In this document: piece after piece, positions 5,729-14,087 of the stretch
Layout of the letters: each line of letters begins with the position of its first letter
Numbering within the stretch: the first letter of the stretch is position 1
Assembly (NCBI GenBank): GCA_934646865.1
Contig: CAKUEU010000034.1
Coordinates: 1 to 17,766 of the forward strand
Direction: 5' to 3'
DNA from: an uncultured Collinsella sp.
GTDB lineage: Bacteria > Actinomycetota > Coriobacteriia > Coriobacteriales > Coriobacteriaceae
DNA length: 17,766 bases
Translations under genes and position numbers: made by a program
Notes under the pieces: generated by a model
Seen by the model: the letters and a program-made list of their open reading frames with translations, nothing else
Told to the model about the DNA's origin: nothing
The model's database searches: none

Positions 5729-6538
5729 ATGTCGTATCGCGTGTCGACGCAGGTCTACAGCGGACCGTTCGACCTGCTGCTGCAGCTGGTAACCCGCCAA
5801 AAAGTAGATATCGGCGCCATCTCCATTAGCGAAGTGACCGAGCAATACCTCGCCGAGGCCGAGCGCATCGAGGCGCTGGACCTGGACGTGGCGAGCGACT
5901 TTTTGCTGGTCGCGGCAACCCTTTTGGACATCAAGGCCGCCTCACTGGTGCCGCAGGAAGCGCCGCGCAAAGCCGATGACGATGACGAGTTCGACGAAGA
6001 CCTTGAGGAGCTCAGTGCGCTCGACGGCGATGCCTTGCGCGAGGTCCTGATCCAGCGCCTGATTGCCTACAAGCAGTTTAAGGGCGCGGCGGTGGCCCTC
6101 GGCGCCCGCATGCAGGCCGAAAGCCGCATGCATCCGCGCGTGGCCGGCCCCGACCCCGAGTTTTTGGGCCTGATGCCCGACTACCTGGCCGGCATCACCC
6201 TGCGTGGCCTGGCGGTCATCTGCGCCGATCTGGACGGCAAACGCCAGACCTTCCTGCTGGAGGCCGAGCACGTGGCACCGCACCGCGTGCCGCTCGACCT
6301 CACGGTGGCCTCGGTCGACCGCTTTACCATGGCGCACCAAACCTGCACCTTCCGCGAGCTGCTGGACGGCGACGCCACCACCGAACAGCTCGTCGTCACC
6401 TTCTTGGCCATGCTGGAGCTCGCCAAGCGCGGCTCGCTCACGCTGAGCCAGGACGAGATCTTCGGAACCATTCAGATCAACCGCGTCGAGGGCGCCGAGG
6501 CCTATGTGCCCGGCGAGGGCCCCGAGCTCACCGAATAG
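5729..6538 (+). CDS. scpA: Segregation and condensation protein A
   Basis: A 269-residue kleisin subunit that bridges the heads of the SMC dimer and binds ScpB, forming the bacterial condensin that organises newly replicated chromosome. The N-terminal signature YSGPFDLLLQLVTRQKVDI, followed by ISISEVTEQYL, is typical. A helical region of charged residues (about 70-95) follows and the C-terminal end (about 190-262) resembles the winged helix that contacts the SMC head (LELAKRGSLTLSQDEIFGTI). The start is supported by AAAGGAGG eight bases upstream. scpB follows after 12 bases, the usual pairing. The smc gene is not in this window. Confidence 0.95.
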   Translation: MSYRVSTQVYSGPFDLLLQLVTRQKVDIGAISISEVTEQYLAEAERIEALDLDVASDFLLVAATLLDIKAASLVPQEAPRKADDDDEFDEDLEELSALDGDALREVLIQRLIAYKQFKGAAVALGARMQAESRMHPRVAGPDPEFLGLMPDYLAGITLRGLAVICADLDGKRQTFLLEAEHVAPHRVPLDLTVASVDRFTMAHQTCTFRELLDGDATTEQLVVTFLAMLELAKRGSLTLSQDEIFGTIQINRVEGAEAYVPGEGPELTE

Positions 6539-6550
6539 GAGCGACCAACC

Positions 6551-7279
6551 ATGTCAAACCTTTCCACGCTGGAGGCAAACAGCCTCAAAGGCGCCCTCGA
6601 GGCGCTGCTGCTGGTTTCGAGCGACCCCGTGAGCGCGCCTGCGCTGGCAAACGCGCTCGATATCGCCCCCGGCGAGTGCGCTTCGCTGCTCGCTGAGCTC
6701 AAGGTTGAGTACGAGGAGGCCAACCGCGGCTTTCAACTGCGCGAGGTCGCCGGTGGCTGGCGCCTGTTTACGCATCCCGCCTACCACGACGTGGTCGAGG
6801 CCTACGTGCTGAGTTGGGACACGCAAAAACTTTCGCAGGCGGCGCTCGAGACGCTCGCCGTCATCGCCTACCACCAGCCCGTCACGCGCGAGGTGGTCAA
6901 GGGCATTCGCGGCGTCAACTCCGACGGCGTCATCGCGTCGCTCGTGGACAAGGGCCTGGTGCGCGAGCTCGGCCGCGACCCCCAGCGAGGTCAGGCCATC
7001 ATCTACGGCACGACCAACGCCTTCTTGGAAAAGTTCGGTCTACGCTCCACCCGCGACCTGCCCGATCTGGAGCAGTTTGCCCCCGACGAGCAGTCGCGTC
7101 AGTTTATCCGCGAGCGCCTGAGCGGCCGCAGCATTCAGTCCACGCTCGAGGAGCAGGCCGAGGACCTGGACGAAGAGCGCGAACTGCTCGATACCGATGT
7201 TGACGATGTTGAGGCAGTCGAGGACTTGGAAACCGTGGTCGTGGACGAGACCTCGGAGGATTTGCATGACGAGGACTAA
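6551..7279 (+). CDS. scpB: Segregation and condensation protein B
   Basis: A 242-residue protein with two winged-helix domains, the dimeric partner of ScpA in the SMC condensin complex. Recognisable family stretches are LKGALEALLLVSSDPV near the start, FQLREVAGGWRLFT in the first half, and LETLAVIAYHQPVTREVVKGIRG in the second domain, followed by GLVRELGRDPQRGQAIIYGTT. The last 45 or so residues form a strongly acidic tail (many E and D) that is probably disordered. AGGAG lies 9 bases before the start. It is 12 bases downstream of scpA and 22 bases upstream of the pseudouridine synthase gene, an order common in Gram-positive bacteria. Confidence 0.95.
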   Translation: MSNLSTLEANSLKGALEALLLVSSDPVSAPALANALDIAPGECASLLAELKVEYEEANRGFQLREVAGGWRLFTHPAYHDVVEAYVLSWDTQKLSQAALETLAVIAYHQPVTREVVKGIRGVNSDGVIASLVDKGLVRELGRDPQRGQAIIYGTTNAFLEKFGLRSTRDLPDLEQFAPDEQSRQFIRERLSGRSIQSTLEEQAEDLDEERELLDTDVDDVEAVEDLETVVVDETSEDLHDED

Positions 7280-7301
7280 CGAAGTAGGGGAGACGCGCGC
7301 C

Positions 7302-8228
7302 ATGGGCAACGCAGCACCCGCAACCGACGCCCAGCCCGTCTACCCGCACACCATGCGCCTGCAGCGCTTTTTGGCGCGCGCGGGCGTGGCGAGCCGACGC
7401 GGCTCGGAGGACCTAATGACCGCCGGCCGCGTAACCGTCAACGGCGAGGTCGCGACCGAGCTGGGCACCAAGGTCGACGTCGACCGCGCCCTGATCGAGG
7501 TCGACGGCATGCCCGTCAAGCTCAACCAGGGCGCCGCGTACCTGATGCTCTACAAGCCGACCGGCTACCTCACCACCATGAGCGACCCGCAGGAGCGCCC
7601 TTGCGTGGCCGATCTGGTCCCGCGCGACCGATTTCCGGGCCTGTTTCCGGTGGGCCGCCTGGACCGCGACACCACGGGCCTATTGCTCTTTACCACCGAC
7701 GGCGACCTGTCGCAGGATCTACTGCACCCCAGCAAGCACGTCTACAAGACCTACCAGGCGCTCGTGGACGGCCATCTCACCGACCGCGACTTGGAACCGC
7801 TCCGCCGTGGCATCGAGCTCGACGACGGCCTGTGCCAGCCGGCAATCTGCCGCGTCATCACCGCGCGCGAGGCAGAGGCCGTGGCTCCGCAAGGCGTAAA
7901 GCCCGGTACCACCGCCGTGGAGGTCATCATCCGCGAGGGACGCAAGAACCAGGTCAAGCGCATGCTGAGCAAGATCCACCACCCGGTGATCCGCCTGCAT
8001 CGCTGCAACTTTGCCGGCCTGGAGCTCAAGGACGTGGCCAAGGGCTCGTGGCGCGAGCTCACCGACCGCGAGGTGCAGATCCTCAAGGACGGCGGCATCC
8101 CGCCCAAGCAGGCGAGCGCCAAGCGCGGCGCCGCGCCCGCGACCAACACCGCAAGCCGCACGCGTCATCACGGCAGCCACGGCTCCGCGCCCAAGCGCAA
8201 CACCTACCGCGAGCGCTACACGGGCTAG
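7302..8228 (+). CDS. rluB: RluB-type 23S rRNA pseudouridine synthase
   Basis: A 308-residue enzyme that converts a uridine in RNA to pseudouridine, in this family usually in helix 80-90 regions of 23S rRNA. Residues 18-65 form an S4 RNA-binding domain (MRLQRFLARAGVASRRGSEDL...GRVTVNG). The catalytic motif GRLDRDTTGLLLFT places the essential aspartate at D121. IREGRKNQVKRML near residue 210 is the second conserved block of the RsuA/RluB/E/F group. The basic tail (about 270-308) is rich in R, K, H and A and likely contacts RNA. I chose ATG 7302 because AGGGGAG lies 9 bases before it; an in-frame ATG at 7266 overlaps the end of scpB. RluE/RluF cannot be excluded as the closer functional match, but the scpAB context favours RluB. 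Confidence 0.9.
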   Translation: MGNAAPATDAQPVYPHTMRLQRFLARAGVASRRGSEDLMTAGRVTVNGEVATELGTKVDVDRALIEVDGMPVKLNQGAAYLMLYKPTGYLTTMSDPQERPCVADLVPRDRFPGLFPVGRLDRDTTGLLLFTTDGDLSQDLLHPSKHVYKTYQALVDGHLTDRDLEPLRRGIELDDGLCQPAICRVITAREAEAVAPQGVKPGTTAVEVIIREGRKNQVKRMLSKIHHPVIRLHRCNFAGLELKDVAKGSWRELTDREVQILKDGGIPPKQASAKRGAAPATNTASRTRHHGSHGSAPKRNTYRERYTG

Positions 8229-8294
8229 GCAACCCGCCGCGCCCCAACGCCCGCGTCCCATACCAGCACGTCAACCATCGAAAGGAAGCATTGC

Positions 8295-8981
8295 ATGATC
8301 GTCGCCATCGACGGCCCCGCCGGTTCCGGCAAGTCCACTATCGCCAAGGAGATCGCCCGCCAGCTGGGCTTTAACAAGCTCGATACGGGCGCCATGTATC
8401 GCGCTGTCACCTTTGCCGCCCTCGACCGCGGCATCGATCTGGACGACGAGGCGGCCATTGACGCCCTCGCCGAGCAGATCGACATCCGCTTTACCAACGG
8501 TACCGGCGAAGACACGCGCCTGGCCATCGACGGCACGGACGCCTCGGCCGCCATTCGCACCCCGCAGGTTGACGCCAACGTGTCCAAGGTCTCGGCCTAC
8601 CCGGGCGTGCGCGCCGCCATGCTCATCCACCAGCGCCGCGCCGCCGAGGACCGCGATATCGTCGCCGAGGGTCGCGACATCGGAACCGTCGTGTTCCCCA
8701 ACGCGCAGGTCAAGGTCTTCCTGACCGCCGACCCGCGTGAGCGTGCCCGCCGCCGTGTGCTGCAGCGTCACCAAAATGACGCCCATCCGCTGACCTCCGA
8801 GCAGCTCAAGGCCGAGGTCGACGAGACCCTCGATGCCCTCAAGCAGCGCGACAAGCTCGACAGCAGCCGCGAGGTCGCGCCGCTCGTGCCCGCCGAGGAC
8901 GCCGTGCACGTCGACTCCACCGCCCACACCATCGACGAGGTCGTCTCGATAATCGAGGACCTCATCAACCAAAGGAGGTAG
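8295..8981 (+). CDS. cmk: Cytidylate kinase
   Basis: A 228-residue nucleoside monophosphate kinase that transfers phosphate from ATP to CMP or dCMP, feeding CDP/CTP pools. The P-loop is GPAGSGKS (7-14). DTGAMYRAVTF (about 31-41) and GRDIGTVVFP (about 127-136) are the CMP-binding and conserved core blocks, and RARRRVLQRH belongs to the lid. The length is normal. GAAAGGAAG precedes the start after a 66-base gap with nothing else recognisable. The next gene begins 3 bases after the stop, and the cmk stop lies within that gene's ribosome binding site, so the two are translationally linked. The cmk-plsC-ispH order is also known in Firmicutes. Confidence 0.96.
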   Translation: MIVAIDGPAGSGKSTIAKEIARQLGFNKLDTGAMYRAVTFAALDRGIDLDDEAAIDALAEQIDIRFTNGTGEDTRLAIDGTDASAAIRTPQVDANVSKVSAYPGVRAAMLIHQRRAAEDRDIVAEGRDIGTVVFPNAQVKVFLTADPRERARRRVLQRHQNDAHPLTSEQLKAEVDETLDALKQRDKLDSSREVAPLVPAEDAVHVDSTAHTIDEVVSIIEDLINQRR

Positions 8982-8984
8982 CCC

Positions 8985-9713
8985 ATGCGCCTGTTTAAGC
9001 AGACGCCCGAGGACTATTACAACGCCCCCTACGCCGAGTTCCCGGCACTCATCCGCGGCACCGTCGTCGTGGTCATGGCAATACTATGGGTCTTCTCCAA
9101 GCTCATGTGGCGCTGGAAGGTCGAGGACGCCGACCTGCTGTTTGAGCGCCAGGAAGGCCGCGGCAGCGTGGTCATCTGCAACCACACCTCGATGGCCGAG
9201 GTGCTGGCCGTGGAGACGGCGCTGTTCTTTGGCGGCCGCCGCGTGCGTCCCATCTTTAAATCCGAGTTCGCCAAGACCAAGATCGTGCGCTGGGCCTTTA
9301 GCCGCGTGGGCGGCATCCCCGTCGAGCGCGGTACCGCCGACATGAAGTGCCTTCGCGCCGCCCAGCATGCGCTGCAACGCGGCGAGGATGTCCTGATCTT
9401 CCCCGAGGGCACGCGCATCCGCTCGCGCGAGATCAAGCCCGAGGTCCACGGCGGCTTTGCGCTCATCGCCCAGATGGGCAAGGCGCCCGTCAACCCGCTC
9501 GCCATCTGCGGCTGGTCCGACATCACGCCCAAGGGCAAAAAGCTCATGCGCCCCAAAAAGTGCTGGATCCGTGCCGGCAAGGCCGTCTCGCTTTCCGACG
9601 CACCGGCCGGGCTCAAGCGCACGGAGCGCCTGGCCTGGTTTGAGTCCGAGGCCATGGGTCGCGTCTACACCATGCGCGACGAGCTGTGCGACGAGCATCC
9701 GGGCAGGTTCTAG
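8985..9713 (+). CDS. plsC: 1-acyl-glycerol-3-phosphate acyltransferase (PlsC family)
   Basis: A 242-residue membrane-associated acyltransferase that would add the second fatty acid to lysophosphatidic acid to make phosphatidic acid. One hydrophobic anchor is seen near residues 24-42 (IRGTVVVVMAILWVFSKLMW). The catalytic block reads NHTSMAE with H67 and E72, so the usual HX4D motif is HX4E here, a conservative but unusual change. IFPEGTR (138-144) is the substrate-binding block, and VGGIPVERG the block between them. PlsY and GpsA of the same pathway are encoded further on. A ribosome binding site AAAGGAGG overlaps the cmk stop. A different glycerolipid acyl acceptor is possible. Confidence 0.9.
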   Translation: MRLFKQTPEDYYNAPYAEFPALIRGTVVVVMAILWVFSKLMWRWKVEDADLLFERQEGRGSVVICNHTSMAEVLAVETALFFGGRRVRPIFKSEFAKTKIVRWAFSRVGGIPVERGTADMKCLRAAQHALQRGEDVLIFPEGTRIRSREIKPEVHGGFALIAQMGKAPVNPLAICGWSDITPKGKKLMRPKKCWIRAGKAVSLSDAPAGLKRTERLAWFESEAMGRVYTMRDELCDEHPGRF

Positions 9714-9715
9714 CC

Positions 9716-10612
9716 ATGGGTGAGAACGTGAAGAACACCGCCGCGACCGTCGCCGAGGACACCGTCCCTACCATCGAGATCGCCGCCCACGCCGGCACCT
9801 GCTACGGCGTGCAGCGCGCACTCGACATGGCGCTGGCCGCCGCACCGCAGGCAGGGGAGAGCGCGCAGGTCCACACCCTGGGCCCGCTCATCCACAACCC
9901 CATCGTGGTGCGCGAGCTTGCCGAGGCGGGCGTGGGCTTGGCCAAGACCCTGGACGACGCAGCATCGGGCACCGTGATCATCCGCGCCCACGGCGTGGTC
10001 CCGCAGGTCATCGACGCTGCTCGCGACCGCGGCCTTACCGTGGTCGATGCCACCTGCCCCTACGTGAAGAAGGTCCACGTGGCCGCTGAGCGCTTGGTAC
10101 GCGAGGGCTACCGCGTGATCGTCGTGGGCGAGCCGGGTCATCCCGAGGTCGAGGGCATTCTGGGCCACGCCGGCGATGACGCGCAGGTTGTGAGCCGCGC
10201 CGCCGACGCCGACGAGCTACCGCTCAAGGGCAAGGTGGGCTTGGTCGTGCAGACCACTCAGACCGCACAGAACTTGGCCGAAGTCGTGGCCGCCATCACC
10301 CCGCGCGTGCAGGAACTGCGCGTGATCAACACCATCTGCGCCGCTACCAGCGAGCGCCAGCAGGCGGCCGCGTCGCTCGCCAACCGCTGCGACTGCATGG
10401 TCGTCGTAGGCGGCAAGAACTCTGGCAACACCCGTCGCCTGGCGCAGATTTGCGCCGACGCCTGCGAGCGTACGCATCATATCGAGGAAGCATCTGAACT
10501 CGAGGCCGAGTGGTTTGCCAATGCTCAGCACATCGGCATCACCGCCGGCGCTTCCACCCCGCAAGAACACATCGAACGCGCCGTCGCGCGCATCAAGGAG
10601 CTTTGCCGCTAA
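9716..10612 (+). CDS. ispH: 4-hydroxy-3-methylbut-2-enyl diphosphate reductase
   Basis: A 298-residue [4Fe-4S] enzyme that performs the last step of the MEP pathway, turning HMBPP into IPP and DMAPP for isoprenoids. The three cluster cysteines are C29 (AGTCYGV), C114 (ATCPYVKKVH) and C208 (TICAATSERQ), matching C12, C96 and C197 of the E. coli enzyme. H142 and E144 in GHPEVEG correspond to catalytic H124 and E126. KNSGNTRRLAQIC and TAGASTPQ are further family blocks. About 15 extra residues precede the conserved start. ATG 9716, 2 bases after the plsC stop, is chosen over an upstream in-frame ATG at 9686 that lies inside plsC; its binding site is weak, which suggests translational coupling. 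Confidence 0.95.
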   Translation: MGENVKNTAATVAEDTVPTIEIAAHAGTCYGVQRALDMALAAAPQAGESAQVHTLGPLIHNPIVVRELAEAGVGLAKTLDDAASGTVIIRAHGVVPQVIDAARDRGLTVVDATCPYVKKVHVAAERLVREGYRVIVVGEPGHPEVEGILGHAGDDAQVVSRAADADELPLKGKVGLVVQTTQTAQNLAEVVAAITPRVQELRVINTICAATSERQQAAASLANRCDCMVVVGGKNSGNTRRLAQICADACERTHHIEEASELEAEWFANAQHIGITAGASTPQEHIERAVARIKELCR

Positions 10613-10614
10613 TC

Positions 10615-12057
10615 ATGGACCAGACCGTACCCGCATACGCCGCCGAGGTGGCCGATTACGGGCGCAGCCGCGACCCCGAGCCGGGTGAGGGCGCGCTCGT
10701 CAAGAACGTGCGCCCCGATTCGCCCGCATGGGATGTGGGTATCGAGCCGGGCATGCGCGTGCTCACGGTCAACGGCGAGCGGCTCACCGACATGATCGTG
10801 TGGCTCTGGGAGGCCGACGACGATACCGTCGAGTTGGAGGTTTTTGACCCGCGCGATGGCACCGTAACCCCCGTGGAGCTTGACCGCTTTCCCGGCGAGG
10901 ACTGGGGCCTGCAGTTCGACGGCCCCATCTTCGATGGCATGCGTACCTGCGTAAATGCCTGCGTGTTTTGCTTTATGACGATGCTGCCCAAGGGCGGCCG
11001 CTCCACACTCTATATCCGCGACGACGACTACCGACTGAGCTTTTTGCAGGGCAACTTTGTCACGCTGACCAACCTCACCGATGAGGACGTGCAAAACGTC
11101 ATCGACCGCAACATGAGTCCCATGAACGTGTCAGTCCATGCCGTAAGCCCCGACGTCCGCCGCCGCATGATGGGCCGCAACGCCCAGCGCGGCATGGACG
11201 TGCTCGAGGCCATCATGGCCGCCGGCATCGAGATCCACGCACAGATCGTTTTGTGTCCCGGCATGAACGACGGCGAGGAGCTGCAGAAGACTCTGCGCTA
11301 CTGCGAGGAGCACGAGCAGATCACGAGCCTAGGCATTGTGCCGCTCGGCTTTACCAAGCACCAGAGCCGCTTTAGCTGGTCATACAGCGATAAACCCGAG
11401 CTGGCACGCGAGACCATTGCCATGATCCGGCCCTATCAGGATCGCGCCTACGAGCGCTTTGGTCGCCATACCTTCCAGATGAGTGACGAGTTCTACCTGG
11501 ACGCCGGCATCGAGCCGCCCGAGGCCGATTTCTACGACGGCTACCCGCAGTACTACGACGGCATCGGCATGATCCGCTCGTATCTGGACGAGACGGACGA
11601 CGTGCTTGCCGCCGATGCCGAGCGCCTGGCTCGCGTTCGAGGGGCCATCGCCGATCGCGACCAGCGCCTGCTGTGCCTCTCGGGCGCCAGCGCGCGCGAC
11701 ACCGTGGCACGCTTTGTGGAGTCGCCGCAGGGCCTTGCCGGCACCGTCACGGCCATCAAGAACCGCTACTTTGGCGGCAACGTGGACGTGACCGGCCTCA
11801 TCGTCGCGAGCGACATCCTGGAGCAGCTGCCGCAAGACCTGTCGGGGGTTATGCTCTTTGTGCCTAAGCTCATGTTCAACGCTGACGGCATGACGCTTGA
11901 CGAGTATCATCGTGACGATTTACTCGCAAGCCTTGAAGTTCGCGGCGCCGAGGTTCATGTGGTGTCGACCATGCCGCATGAGCTGCTCGATACCCTGGAG
12001 CACATCCTTGGCATAACGCCCGCCGACTCTACTACTTCCACTGACCCTACCCATTAA
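10615..12057 (+). CDS. DUF512 family protein with PDZ and radical-SAM-like Fe-S motif
   Basis: A 480-residue protein of unknown function. Residues about 25-75 form a PDZ-like domain (GALVKNVRPDSPAWDVGIEPG, then RVLTVNGERL). C112, C116 and C119 in RTCVNACVFCF make the CX3CX2C cluster motif of radical-SAM-type enzymes, followed by DDYRLSFLQGNFVTLTNL and a barrel-like region (VSVHAVSP, QIVLCPGMNDG). The C-terminal half matches the DUF512 region, with YPQYYDGIGMIR. Family members are often encoded next to der in Firmicutes and Actinobacteria, as here (10-base gap), which hints at a role near ribosome assembly, but this is unproven. The start ATG follows ispH by 2 bases; AAGGAG sits 14 bases upstream, rather far, so coupling with ispH is likely. 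Confidence 0.88.
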   Translation: MDQTVPAYAAEVADYGRSRDPEPGEGALVKNVRPDSPAWDVGIEPGMRVLTVNGERLTDMIVWLWEADDDTVELEVFDPRDGTVTPVELDRFPGEDWGLQFDGPIFDGMRTCVNACVFCFMTMLPKGGRSTLYIRDDDYRLSFLQGNFVTLTNLTDEDVQNVIDRNMSPMNVSVHAVSPDVRRRMMGRNAQRGMDVLEAIMAAGIEIHAQIVLCPGMNDGEELQKTLRYCEEHEQITSLGIVPLGFTKHQSRFSWSYSDKPELARETIAMIRPYQDRAYERFGRHTFQMSDEFYLDAGIEPPEADFYDGYPQYYDGIGMIRSYLDETDDVLAADAERLARVRGAIADRDQRLLCLSGASARDTVARFVESPQGLAGTVTAIKNRYFGGNVDVTGLIVASDILEQLPQDLSGVMLFVPKLMFNADGMTLDEYHRDDLLASLEVRGAEVHVVSTMPHELLDTLEHILGITPADSTTSTDPTH

Positions 12058-12067
12058 AGGAGAGCAG

Positions 12068-13402
12068 ATGAAACCTATCGTCGCCGTCGTCGGACGCCCC
12101 AACGTGGGCAAGTCCACGCTCGTTAACCGCCTGGCCCAGACCTCGGACGCAATCGTCCATGAGTCCCGCGGCGTCACGCGCGACCGCTCGTATCACACGG
12201 CCGATTGGAACGGCCGCGAGTTCACCATCGTCGACACGGGCGGCATCGAGCCGCTCAAGAGCGACGACGTCTTTGCCACGTCTATCCGCGACCAGGCGCT
12301 CGCCGCCGCCGAGGAAGCCGCCGTCATCCTGTTTGTCGTTGACGGCCGCACCGGCGTCACCGAAGAGGACGAATCGGTCGCCCGCATGCTCAAGCGCTCC
12401 GACAAGCCGGTCTTTCTGCTGGTGAACAAGCTCGACAACCCCGATCGCGAGAACGACAACATCTGGGAGTTCTATTCGCTCGGCATCGGCGAGCCCACGC
12501 CGCTTTCGGCCCTGCACGGCCATGGCACGGGCGACCTGCTCGATGACATCGTGGCCCTGCTCCCCGAGGAGGAGGACGAGGTCGCCGACGAGTTCCCCGA
12601 CGCGCTGAACGTCGCCATCATCGGCCGACCCAACGCCGGCAAGTCCTCGCTGTTCAACCGCATCCTGGGTGCCGACCGCTCCATCGTGTCGAACATCGCC
12701 GGAACCACGCGTGACGCCATCGACACCGTCGTGGAGCGCAACGGCAAGCACTACCGCATGGTCGACACCGCGGGTATCCGCAAGAAGAGCACCGTCTACG
12801 AGAACATCGAGTACTACTCCATGGTCCGCGGCCTGCGCGCCATCGACCGCGCCGACGTAGCGCTGCTCGTCGTCGACGCCTCCGTGGGCGTTACCGAGCA
12901 GGACCAGAAGGTCATGGGCCTTGCCATCGAGCGCGGCTGCGCCATCGTGGTACTGCTTAACAAGTGGGACCTGCTCGACGACGACCGCAAGCGCGAGGCC
13001 TGCATGGAGACCGTCGACCGCCGTCTGGGCGTCATGGCTCCCTGGGCCCAGTACCTGCGTATCTCTGCCCTCACCGGCCGCAGCATCGAGAAGATCTGGG
13101 CGATGGTCGATGCCGCCGAGAAGACGCGTTCGCAAAAGATCACCACCTCGCGCCTCAACACGTTCCTCACCGACCTGCGCGAGTTTGGCCACACCGTGGT
13201 GGACGGCAAGCGCCGCCTGCGTATGCACTACGTGACTCAGACGGGCGTCAACCCGCCGACGTTCACGTTCTTTGTCAACCACAGCGACCTGGTCAACGAC
13301 ACCTACCAGCGCTACGTGGAGAACCGCATGCGCTCGACCTTCGACTTTGCCGGCACGCCCATTCGACTCTTCTTTAGGAAGAAGGAGCAAAAGGATGCTT
13401 AA
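12068..13402 (+). CDS. der: Ribosome biogenesis GTPase Der (EngA)
   Basis: A 444-residue essential GTPase with two tandem G domains, needed for assembly of the 50S subunit. G domain 1 has GRPNVGKS (9-16), DTGGIE and NKLD. G domain 2 has GRPNAGKS (186-193), DTAGIRKKS and NKWD. The C-terminal KH-like domain contains RLRMHYVTQTGVNPPTFTFF and ends YVENRMRSTFDFAGTPIRLFFRKK, all typical. AAAGGAG lies 5 bases before the ATG. The end overlaps plsY by 8 bases, a pairing (der-plsY-gpsA) that is common in Gram-positive bacteria. Confidence 0.97.
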   Translation: MKPIVAVVGRPNVGKSTLVNRLAQTSDAIVHESRGVTRDRSYHTADWNGREFTIVDTGGIEPLKSDDVFATSIRDQALAAAEEAAVILFVVDGRTGVTEEDESVARMLKRSDKPVFLLVNKLDNPDRENDNIWEFYSLGIGEPTPLSALHGHGTGDLLDDIVALLPEEEDEVADEFPDALNVAIIGRPNAGKSSLFNRILGADRSIVSNIAGTTRDAIDTVVERNGKHYRMVDTAGIRKKSTVYENIEYYSMVRGLRAIDRADVALLVVDASVGVTEQDQKVMGLAIERGCAIVVLLNKWDLLDDDRKREACMETVDRRLGVMAPWAQYLRISALTGRSIEKIWAMVDAAEKTRSQKITTSRLNTFLTDLREFGHTVVDGKRRLRMHYVTQTGVNPPTFTFFVNHSDLVNDTYQRYVENRMRSTFDFAGTPIRLFFRKKEQKDA

Positions 13403-14078
13403 TCCGATTCTGCTGACCGCCATCTGCGCCGTGGTCTCGTTCTTTATCGGAGCGATTCCGTTTGGCCTGATCCTGGGCCGCGTGTTCAACCACACGGACA
13501 TTCGCAAGGCGGGCTCCGGCAACATCGGCACCACCAACGCGCTGCGCGTGGCTGGCCCCAAGGTGGCCGCGCTCACGCTGCTGTGCGATTGCCTTAAGGG
13601 CGCCATCTGCGTACAAATCGCGCGCCCGCTCATCGCGAGTGTGGGCTATGGCTTTCCCGTGAGCATCATGGCTCCCGGCGCGGCCGGCGACTGGATGCTC
13701 GGCGTCATCTGCCTGGCGGCCGTGTGGGGCCACATCTTCTCGCCCTACCTCAACTTCCACGGCGGCAAGGGCATCGCCGTGGGCCTGGGCGTGATTCTTG
13801 CCTGGTACTGGCCCATTGGCCTGTCGTTGCTGGGCATGTTTATCGTGGCCGTCGCCATCACCAAGTACGTGTCGGTGGGATCTCTTGCCGCCGCTATCGG
13901 TCTTCCCATCGCTGCCTGCGCGGTCTTTCCGTACAGCAGCCTGGGCCTCAAGTTCTGCATGGCGATGATCGGCATCACCGTGGTGTGGGCCCATCGCTCG
14001 AATATCCAAAAGCTCATGGCCGGTAAGGAGTCCAAGCTCTCGTTTACCAAGCGCGTCACCGAGCCCGACGATAAGTAG
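13395..14078 (+). CDS. plsY: Acyl-phosphate:glycerol-3-phosphate acyltransferase
   Basis: A 227-residue polytopic membrane enzyme that transfers an acyl group from acyl-phosphate to glycerol-3-phosphate, giving lysophosphatidic acid, the substrate of PlsC. The family motifs are present: SGNIGTTNALRV in the first loop (about 36-47), HGGKGIAVGLG in the second (about 124-134), and HRSNIQKLMAGKESK near the end. Several hydrophobic helices surround them (for example AICAVVSFFIGAIPFGLILG near the start). ATG 13395 overlaps the der stop by 8 bases and is preceded by AAGGAG; the frame is open further upstream inside der but without support. plsX, which makes acyl-phosphate, is not in this window. Confidence 0.95.
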   Translation: MLNPILLTAICAVVSFFIGAIPFGLILGRVFNHTDIRKAGSGNIGTTNALRVAGPKVAALTLLCDCLKGAICVQIARPLIASVGYGFPVSIMAPGAAGDWMLGVICLAAVWGHIFSPYLNFHGGKGIAVGLGVILAWYWPIGLSLLGMFIVAVAITKYVSVGSLAAAIGLPIAACAVFPYSSLGLKFCMAMIGITVVWAHRSNIQKLMAGKESKLSFTKRVTEPDDK

Positions 14079-14087
14079 GAGAGAGTC

